Origin: Ascidiaceihabitans sp039975415
GTDB taxonomy: Bacteria; Pseudomonadota; Alphaproteobacteria; Rhodobacterales; Rhodobacteraceae
DNA length: 64,000 nucleotides
Assembly: GCF_039975415.1 (NCBI RefSeq)
Contig: NZ_JBDWHD010000005.1
Reading direction: 5' to 3' (one strand)
The notes beneath the pieces are model-generated. The model saw only the letters and a program-made list of their open reading frames with translations. It was not told the DNA's origin and searched no databases. A program made the translations under genes and the position numbers. This document shows, piece by piece, positions 58,305-64,000 of this stretch (position 1 is the stretch's first letter; every line of letters begins with the position of its first letter).

Positions 58305-59942
58305 TCAGTGCTTTACTTGGGTGACAGGGGCCGGTTGTTTCAGCAGGAAACGCTGGATCTTACCGGTTTGTGTTTTGGGAAGCGCGTCGCAAAACACAAC
58401 GCTGCGGGGGTATTTGTAAGGCGCAATTGTTGCTTTGACATGGTCTTGCAGCGCTTGGACCATCTGTGGTGACGGGGTGTGTGCGGCCAGAACAACATGG
58501 GCTTGCACGATCATGCCACGCGCATCGTCGGCCGCGCCAATGACGGCACATTCCGCGACAGCTTCATGCGACAACAAAGCGGCTTCCACTTCGGGGCCTG
58601 CAATATTGTAACCTGCGCTGACAATCATATCGTCGTTGCGTGCGGCGAAATACAAGTACCCCATGGCATCCATCGTGAAGGTGTCGCCGGTGATGTTCCA
58701 GCCGTCTTTCACGTAGCCCGCTTGCCGGTCGTCGTTCAGATAGCGGCACCCCGTTGGGCCGCGCACCGCCAGACGGCCGGGCGTTCCGAAAGGCACGGGC
58801 GCACCTGCATCATCCACGATTTTAGCTTCATATCCCATCACAACACGGCCGGTGCAGGCTTGTTTGTGGTCGTCAAAACGGTTGGAAATGAAGATGTGCA
58901 ACATCTCTGTGGCACCTATGCCGTCCAGCATGGGTTTGCCGGTTTTTGCAATCCAGTCCTGATACACGGGCGCAGGTAGGGTTTCACCCGCAGAAACAGC
59001 TGCGCGTAGGCTGGACAGATCGGCGCCTGCATCCATCGCCGCCAACATCGCGCGGTAGGCGGTGGGGGCCGTGAAACACACGGTGGCTTTGTACTTTTGG
59101 ATGATCTCGACCATGTTGGGCGGCGATGCGTCTTCAAGCAGGGTCGCTGTCGCCCCGAAGCGCAGTGGAAAAATGGCCAGTCCCCCCAACCCGAAGGTAA
59201 AGGCCAAAGGGGGTGAGCCAACAAAGACGTCTTGCGCATCGACTTTCAGAACTTCCGCGGCGTATCCGTCCGCCACAATCAGCAGATCGCGGTGAAAGTG
59301 CATCGTGGCCTTGGGCGCACCCGTTGTGCCAGAAGTGAACCCCAGCAAAGCCACATCATCCGACGCAGTGGCCACAGCACTGTATTGCACAGGCTTTTCC
59401 AAGGCCAAACGGTCCAGTTCCGCATCATGGTTCGACGTGCCGTCAAAGCCCGTCACGCGGACCAAATGCGGACATTGGTCAGCGCATTTGGTCATTTCGT
59501 CCATCAGGCGTGTGTCACAGAGGGCGTGAGTGATTTCCGCCTTTTCAACGATCTGCACCAGCTCAGCGGCACGCAGCATGGGCATGGTGTTGATCACGAC
59601 GGCACCTGCTTTGGTGGCGGCCAGCCAGCAGGCGACCATGGCGGGATTGTTGGCCGACCGGATCAACACGCGGTTGCCGGGTTTCAGGCCCAGATCATCG
59701 ACCAGAGTATGCGCCAGACGGTTGGTCCAATCCGTTAACTCTTTGTAGGTGCGCCGCCTGCCGTTGCCGATCAACGCGGTATGGTCGCCATATCCCTTGT
59801 GCACCATGGCATCCGTCAACTCGACGCCTGCGTTCAATCGGTCAGGGTAATCGAACCCGTCCAGCAAAAAGTCCGGCATCCTGTCAGCCGGGGGCAAGTT
59901 GTCACGCGCAAAGGTATCGATATGTGCGGTTCGTCCAGACAT
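58305..59942 (-). CDS. Aryl-CoA ligase (2-aminobenzoate/salicylate-type AMP-binding enzyme)
   Basis: A 545-residue AMP-forming ligase of the benzoate-CoA ligase group. A3 motif LGFTSGTTGAPKATMHFHRD, DVFVGSPPLAFTFGLGG (typical of aryl ligases), LDGIGATEMLHIFISNR (A5) and PKTQTGKIQRFLL (A10 lysine) are intact. Neighbouring genes indicate 2-aminobenzoate or salicylate as substrate. It lies between the acyl-CoA dehydrogenase (28 bp) and thioesterase (6 bp). Confidence 0.93.
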   Translation of the reverse strand: MSGRTAHIDTFARDNLPPADRMPDFLLDGFDYPDRLNAGVELTDAMVHKGYGDHTALIGNGRRRTYKELTDWTNRLAHTLVDDLGLKPGNRVLIRSANNPAMVACWLAATKAGAVVINTMPMLRAAELVQIVEKAEITHALCDTRLMDEMTKCADQCPHLVRVTGFDGTSNHDAELDRLALEKPVQYSAVATASDDVALLGFTSGTTGAPKATMHFHRDLLIVADGYAAEVLKVDAQDVFVGSPPLAFTFGLGGLAIFPLRFGATATLLEDASPPNMVEIIQKYKATVCFTAPTAYRAMLAAMDAGADLSSLRAAVSAGETLPAPVYQDWIAKTGKPMLDGIGATEMLHIFISNRFDDHKQACTGRVVMGYEAKIVDDAGAPVPFGTPGRLAVRGPTGCRYLNDDRQAGYVKDGWNITGDTFTMDAMGYLYFAARNDDMIVSAGYNIAGPEVEAALLSHEAVAECAVIGAADDARGMIVQAHVVLAAHTPSPQMVQALQDHVKATIAPYKYPRSVVFCDALPKTQTGKIQRFLLKQPAPVTQVKH

Positions 59943-59969
59943 GAGGCTTCTCCTAAGGGCGGGGTGTCG

Positions 59970-61127
59970 CTAGGTGTGTGCGCCAAGCGTTTGACGGGCG
60001 ATAATGACGCGTTGAACATCGGACGCGCCCTCGTAGATGCGCAAGGCACGGATTTCGCGGTACAGTTTCTCGACGGTTTGACCGGACCGGACACCATCGC
60101 CACCATGTAATTGCACAGCCTTGTCGATGACCTTTTGGGCTTGATCGGTGGAAAACAGTTTGGCCATTGCGGCCTCGCGGGTGATGCGCGGCGCACCTGC
60201 ATCTTTGGTCCAGGCCGCGCGGTAGACCAGCAAGGCGCTGGCATCGACGTCCATTGCCATGTCTGCGATGTGACCTTGCACCATTTGCAAATCAAACAAA
60301 GGTGCGCCCTGAACATGGCGTGTGGTGACGCGGGTCAGCGCCTCGTCCAAGGCGCGGCGCGCAAACCCAAGTGCGGCTGCAGCAACGGTTGAGCGAAACA
60401 CATCCAGAACTGCCATCGCTATTTTGAAGCCGTCGCCGCTGTGGCCCAGCATGGCGGATGCAGACACACGCACATTGTCAAAGCGCAGCGTGGCAAGGGG
60501 ATGCGGGGCGATGGTGTCCAGACGCTCTGCCACAGTCAGGCCCGCGGTGTCGGCGGGTACAATAAAGGCCGATAGCCCCTTGGCGCCGGGGCCGTCACTT
60601 GTGCGCACGAATGTGGTGTAGAGATCCGCAATCCCGCCGTTGGAAATCCAGGTTTTTTCTCCGTTCAACACATAGGTCTCGCCATCCTGAACGGCTGTCA
60701 TGGTAGAGTTCGCGACATCTGACCCTGATTGCGGTTCTGTCAGCGCAAAGGCTGACACAGCAGCACCGCTGCGCACGCGTGGCAACCATTGCCGCTTTTG
60801 GTCATCGGTGCCGAACAGTGAAATCGCGCCGGTGCCCAACCCTTGCATGGCAAAGGCGAAGTCGGCCAAGCCGTCATGGCGCGCCAGCGTTTCGCGGATC
60901 AAACACAGGCTGCGCACGTCCAGCGGCGCGGCGCTGTCGGGATCAACAGCTGCAAAGTTCAACCACCCGCCATCGCCCAAAGCCGCGACCAGGGCGGCGC
61001 AGGCGGCGTCCGTATCAGTATGGTCTATACCGGCCAGATTGTTTGCGGCCCAAGCATCAAGGCGCTGGGCCAGATCGCGGTGCCGGTCTTCGAAAAACGG
61101 CCAGTTCAGAAAGGTTTTGTCTGCCAT
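59970..61127 (-). CDS. Acyl-CoA dehydrogenase family protein
   Basis: A 385-residue flavoprotein: FALTEPQSGSDVANSTMTAVQ, LNGEKTWISNGGIADLYTTFVR, LGFARRALDEALTRVTTRH and QLHGGDGVRSGQTVEKLYREIRALRIYEGAS near the C-terminus, all family marks. The glutamate position expected of the catalytic base is in RIYEGASDV. It oxidises a CoA-bound intermediate in the ring-derived acid. The stop of the upstream hydratase overlaps its ATG by one base. Confidence 0.94.
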   Translation of the reverse strand: MADKTFLNWPFFEDRHRDLAQRLDAWAANNLAGIDHTDTDAACAALVAALGDGGWLNFAAVDPDSAAPLDVRSLCLIRETLARHDGLADFAFAMQGLGTGAISLFGTDDQKRQWLPRVRSGAAVSAFALTEPQSGSDVANSTMTAVQDGETYVLNGEKTWISNGGIADLYTTFVRTSDGPGAKGLSAFIVPADTAGLTVAERLDTIAPHPLATLRFDNVRVSASAMLGHSGDGFKIAMAVLDVFRSTVAAAALGFARRALDEALTRVTTRHVQGAPLFDLQMVQGHIADMAMDVDASALLVYRAAWTKDAGAPRITREAAMAKLFSTDQAQKVIDKAVQLHGGDGVRSGQTVEKLYREIRALRIYEGASDVQRVIIARQTLGAHT

Positions 61128-61933
61128 CAGGTGCCCTCGAATACCGGTTTTTCTTTGGACACAAAGGCGGTGTAGGCGCGTTCAAAATCGGCGGTCTGCA
61201 TACAGATCGCCTGCGCTTGGGCTTCCGCCTCGATGGCTTGTTCGATGGACATCGACCATTCTTGCGCCAGCATCGTTTTGGTCATCATGTTGGCAAAATT
61301 GGGACCAGATGCAATACGCGCTGCCAAAGCCTGAGACTCCGTCTCAAGCGCTGGCGCGTCCACAAGTTTGTTGTAGAACCCCCAAGCCGCCCCTTCGTCG
61401 GCGGTCATGGACCGACCGGTATACAAAAGTTCAGCGGCGCGGCCTTGGCCTATGATGCGGGGTAGGATCGCGCAGGCCCCCATGTCACATCCCGCAAGAC
61501 CCACGCGCGTAAACAGGAACGCGCATTTGGCGGCAGGGGTGGCCACGCGCAGATCGCAGCACATGGCGATGATGGCGCCAGCCCCCACGCAGACGCCGTC
61601 AACAGCTGCGATCACGGGTTTGCCGCAGTTCACGATGGCCTTGACCAAATCGCCTGTCATGCGGGTGAAGGTCAAAAGCTCTTTCATGGACATTTTGGTG
61701 AGGGGGCCGATGATGTCGTGCACATCCCCACCAGAGCTGAAATTGCCGCCATTGGATGCAAACACCACTGCGTTCACATCATCCGCATAAACCAGATCGC
61801 GAAACCAGTCGCGCAGTTCTGCATAGCTGTCAAAGGTCAGCGGGTTCTTGCGGTCGGGGCGATCCAGTTTGACCGTGGCGATGCCGTCTTGCAAAGTGCA
61901 GCTGAAGTGTTCGACGTCGGTGCGCATGGTCAT
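61127..61933 (-). CDS. Enoyl-CoA hydratase/isomerase family protein
   Basis: A 268-residue crotonase-fold protein: SSGGDVHDIIGP (oxyanion hole), VIAAVDGVCVGAGAIIAMCCDLRVA and VGLAGCDMGACAILPRIIG. The catalytic pair is changed from the classic E/E type, so it may be a hydratase acting on an aromatic-derived ring or a ring-opening enzyme. It overlaps MarR by four bases. Confidence 0.93.
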   Translation of the reverse strand: MTMRTDVEHFSCTLQDGIATVKLDRPDRKNPLTFDSYAELRDWFRDLVYADDVNAVVFASNGGNFSSGGDVHDIIGPLTKMSMKELLTFTRMTGDLVKAIVNCGKPVIAAVDGVCVGAGAIIAMCCDLRVATPAAKCAFLFTRVGLAGCDMGACAILPRIIGQGRAAELLYTGRSMTADEGAAWGFYNKLVDAPALETESQALAARIASGPNFANMMTKTMLAQEWSMSIEQAIEAEAQAQAICMQTADFERAYTAFVSKEKPVFEGT

Positions 61934-62406
61934 TTGGTTTTCTCCTGTAGGCTGGTGTCGAGCTGCTCAAGCCGGCCAGCAATGTCGCGTGCCTCCTGAC
62001 CTGAAAAATCTACCAACATATCGTTGATCCATGTCTCGTGGGCGGCGGCCTGAATGGCGAATTCTTCGTGGCCCCGTGTGGTCAATCGCACCAATGTGGC
62101 GCGGCGATCACCGGGGACGGGCACACGCACAATCATGCCGTCTTCGGCCAAGCGATCCACAATGCCGGTCACATTGCCGTTGGACACTTTCAAAACGCCT
62201 GAAAGCTGGCTCATCTTCAGACCGTCTTCATAGCGGCTGAGGGCCGCCATCAAATCAAAACGCGGCAGGGTCGAGGCAAATTCCACCCGCAGGTTTTCAC
62301 GCAATTGCGCTTCGATGGCGCGGCTGGCTTTCAGAAAGCGAAGCCAAAGACGCAAGCGTTCTTTTGATGCAGGATCTGTGTCGGTTTCGGGTCGGGTTTT
62401 GTTCAT
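61930..62406 (-). CDS. MarR family transcriptional regulator
   Basis: A 158-residue MarR protein: LMAALSRYEDGLKMSQLSGVLKVSNGNVTGIVDRLAEDGMIVRVPVPGDRRATLVRLT is the winged helix (cited in parts: recognition helix NGNVTGIVDRL). In MarR proteins of aromatic-CoA operons the ligand is usually the CoA thioester. It is embedded in the operon, overlapping both neighbours, so it is probably autoregulated. Confidence 0.94.
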   Translation of the reverse strand: MNKTRPETDTDPASKERLRLWLRFLKASRAIEAQLRENLRVEFASTLPRFDLMAALSRYEDGLKMSQLSGVLKVSNGNVTGIVDRLAEDGMIVRVPVPGDRRATLVRLTTRGHEEFAIQAAAHETWINDMLVDFSGQEARDIAGRLEQLDTSLQEKTK

Positions 62407-63122
62407 ATCTCGCCTCCTGACACGCTTAATGCATGTCCGTTGATGCTGGATGCCCCGTCCGAGGCCAGATAAAGTGCGGCAGACACCACTTCGTCCACGT
62501 CGATCATACGCCCCATCGGGTTGCCCGACACCACCATCTTTGTGGCGCGAGCTTCGTCAACGCCACGCGCCTGCATCACAGATGCAACTGCGGCTTTGGC
62601 CATGTCGGTTTCCACAAAGCCCGGGCAGACCGCATTGCAGGTGATGCCTGCGCTGGCCACTTCCTGAGCGACGGAACGCACAAGGCCGATGACGCCGTGT
62701 TTTGAGGCGCAATAGGCCCCGATGCGAGGACCGCCTTGCAATCCGGCAGTGGATGCAATGGCAATCAATCGCCCGCCTGCCTTCATTGTGCGCAAGGCCC
62801 CGCGAAATGTCAGGAAGGTGCCGGTCAGATTGACGGCCAACGTCTGGTTCCAGTCATCCAGTGACACGTCGGTCAAGGGGGCTGCGCGGCCCATGCCTGC
62901 GTTGGCAACCACGATGTCGAAAGGCTGTTCAAACAGCGCATCAATGGCGGTTTCGTCGCAGACATCCGCTGTGATACACGTCATGTCGCGCCCGGTGGCG
63001 GTTTCGGTCAATGCGTCTGCGCGACGTCCCGTTATTGTCACGGCATGGCCTGCATCCGCAAAGGCCTGTGCCAGCCCGCGCCCGATGCCTGACCCGCCGC
63101 CCGTCACCAAAACCCGTTTCAT
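62403..63122 (-). CDS. Short-chain dehydrogenase/reductase
   Basis: A 239-residue SDR: VLVTGGGSGIGRGLAQAFADAG (NAD-binding TGxxxGxG), NAGMG (residues ~75), catalytic Ser in IASTAGLQGG and the YxxxK in GAYCASKHGVIGLV. Most likely a hydroxyacyl-CoA dehydrogenase of the pathway. It overlaps the reductase gene upstream and MarR downstream by four bases each. Confidence 0.94.
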   Translation of the reverse strand: MKRVLVTGGGSGIGRGLAQAFADAGHAVTITGRRADALTETATGRDMTCITADVCDETAIDALFEQPFDIVVANAGMGRAAPLTDVSLDDWNQTLAVNLTGTFLTFRGALRTMKAGGRLIAIASTAGLQGGPRIGAYCASKHGVIGLVRSVAQEVASAGITCNAVCPGFVETDMAKAAVASVMQARGVDEARATKMVVSGNPMGRMIDVDEVVSAALYLASDGASSINGHALSVSGGEI

Positions 63123-64000
63123 CTTGTGCCTCCCGTTTCAGTTTGTTTGTCCGCCAGACGCCATGCCTGATCGCGGCCGGCCTCGTAGGGTAGGGGCCAT
63201 GTCGCGTGCCGGTCACCAAGGTCTGTTGCTGTGCGCAAGGTCCAATAGGGGTCGGCCAGATGCGGACGCCCAAGACAGACCAGATCGGCACGCCCCGCCA
63301 TCAGGATCGAATTGACATGGTCGGCTTCGAAAATGTTACCAACGGCCATGGTTTTAATACCCGCTTCGTTGCGAATACGGTCCGAAAACGGTGTTTGGAA
63401 CATGCGGCCATACACTGGCTGCCCTTGGATCGAGGTTTGCCCCGCTGACACATCAATGATGTCGGCGCCTGCGTCCTGAAACATCTTTGCCACGGCCACG
63501 GCATCTTGCGGCGTCAAACCGTCGTCTCCTGCCCAATCATTGGCCGAAATACGCACGGACATAGGCTTGGCGGCTGGCCAGACTTTGCGCATGGCGTCAT
63601 ACACCTCAAGCGGGTACCGCATGCGATTGTCCAAGCTGCCGCCGTACGCATCTTCGCGGATGTTCGACAGGGGCGAGATGAATGACGAGATCAGATAGCC
63701 GTGTGCCGCGTGCAATTCGATCATGTCGAAGCCCGCGCGATCCGCCATTTGCGCCGCCGCCACAAATTCGGCTGTCACGCTGTCCATATCTGCACGGGTC
63801 ATGGCGCGGGGGGTGGCATTGGCGACGCTCCATGGAAGGGCAGAGGCGGACAGAAGCGGCCAGTTTCCATGTTCAAGCGGCGTGTCCATGCCTTCCCAAC
63901 CGATGTTTGTAGACCCTTTGCGCCCGGCGTGGCCGATCTGGCAACAGATCTTGGCGTCGGTCTCAGAGTGGACGAAATCAACCAGTCGCGCCCATCCTTT
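63119..64000 (-). CDS. Bifunctional 2-aminobenzoyl-CoA monooxygenase/reductase or salicylyl-CoA 5-hydroxylase, C-terminal part (partial)
   Basis: Only the C-terminal 293 codons lie in the window; the frame runs on past the right edge. The visible part is an old-yellow-enzyme type NADH:flavin oxidoreductase barrel: QIGHAGRKGSTNIGWEG and GNWPLLSASALPW near the edge, then MTRADMDSVTAEFVAAAQMADRAGFDMIELHAAHGYLISSFISPLSN (read in parts), SVRISANDWAGDDGLT and IMAGRADLVCLGRPHLADPYW. In the bifunctional family a flavin monooxygenase domain precedes this. Anthranilate and salicylate versions are not separable from this half. First gene of the visible operon. Confidence 0.85.
   Translation of the reverse strand, partial: KGWARLVDFVHSETDAKICCQIGHAGRKGSTNIGWEGMDTPLEHGNWPLLSASALPWSVANATPRAMTRADMDSVTAEFVAAAQMADRAGFDMIELHAAHGYLISSFISPLSNIREDAYGGSLDNRMRYPLEVYDAMRKVWPAAKPMSVRISANDWAGDDGLTPQDAVAVAKMFQDAGADIIDVSAGQTSIQGQPVYGRMFQTPFSDRIRNEAGIKTMAVGNIFEADHVNSILMAGRADLVCLGRPHLADPYWTLRTATDLGDRHATWPLPYEAGRDQAWRLADKQTETGGTR

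Overview
The window looks like chromosomal DNA from a marine alphaproteobacterium of the Rhodobacterales (Roseobacter group). The evidence is a CarD-type regulator, a dispersed his cluster (hisB-hisH, hisA-x-hisF-hisE), a complete TRAP transporter, an RTX protein, a CoA-dependent aminobenzoate/salicylate pathway cluster, an extracytoplasmic-binding TupA system and the general codon style. Family assignments come from protein motifs read by eye; no database search was run.

Layout. 0.2-6.4 kb: carD, the last steps of cobalamin assembly (cobS and cobT, divergent), a KefB-type antiporter, and an Lrp regulator divergent from 4-hydroxyphenylpyruvate dioxygenase. 6.4-11.5 kb: an unusual PilM/GspL-to-PilP-like membrane protein, metY and a GT8-like protein. 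12.0-14.5 kb: a tightly overlapping four-gene membrane operon built round a ferric-reductase/Rieske fusion. 14.5-19.3 kb: an aminotransferase, an ornithine cyclodeaminase remnant, a nitroreductase/HxlR pair, tRNA-Tyr, rlmB, a small zinc-ribbon protein and a CoA-binding protein behind a structured leader. 19.4-23.4 kb: histidine genes interrupted by a DUF2147 gene on the other strand. 23.5-28.1 kb: a stand-alone Lrp ligand domain, a class IV aminotransferase, tryptophan 2,3-dioxygenase and the tungstate ABC system. 28.1-31.2 kb: a very large ABC exporter-like protein whose nucleotide-binding motifs are all degenerate and which ends in a cyclic-nucleotide-binding domain.

31.7-35.8 kb: a catabolic cluster (lactonase-like MBL protein, quinol monooxygenase-like protein, decarboxylating dehydrogenase, Gfo/Idh/MocA oxidoreductase, GntR) with a perfect palindrome in its divergent promoter. 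35.8-41.3 kb: a ferric-iron binding protein, an AraC regulator, flavin reductase, adk and acs. 41.8-46.1 kb: a TRAP transporter and an RTX protein. 46.1-49.2 kb: tmk, D-Ala-D-Ala carboxypeptidase, a SPOR lipoprotein and tRNA-Ser. 49.2-50.2 kb: an AT-rich, gene-poor gap. 50.2-53.2 kb: a probable Zur-controlled zinc-starvation operon (two COG0523 GTPases and DUF1826).

53.4-55.3 kb: a gene graveyard of nitrogen assimilation (LysR and cyanase fragments facing each other, then nirA and a CysJ-type reductase with deletions, a stop and a frameshift). 55.3-57.4 kb: a fused glycosyltransferase-kinase. 57.5-64 kb: an eight-gene operon for CoA-thioester degradation of 2-aminobenzoate (anthranilate) or salicylate, cut by the right edge. 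Tryptophan 2,3-dioxygenase at 24.9 kb could feed anthranilate into this pathway, provided kynurenine-processing enzymes lie elsewhere.

A short palindromic repeat (GGTGCRCC-2 nt-GGYGCACC, usually flanked by GTAAG or TTACG) recurs at four intergenic sites. The most interesting undescribed items are the pseudo-ABC/cNMP protein, the Rieske-heme membrane operon and the glycosyltransferase-kinase fusion.
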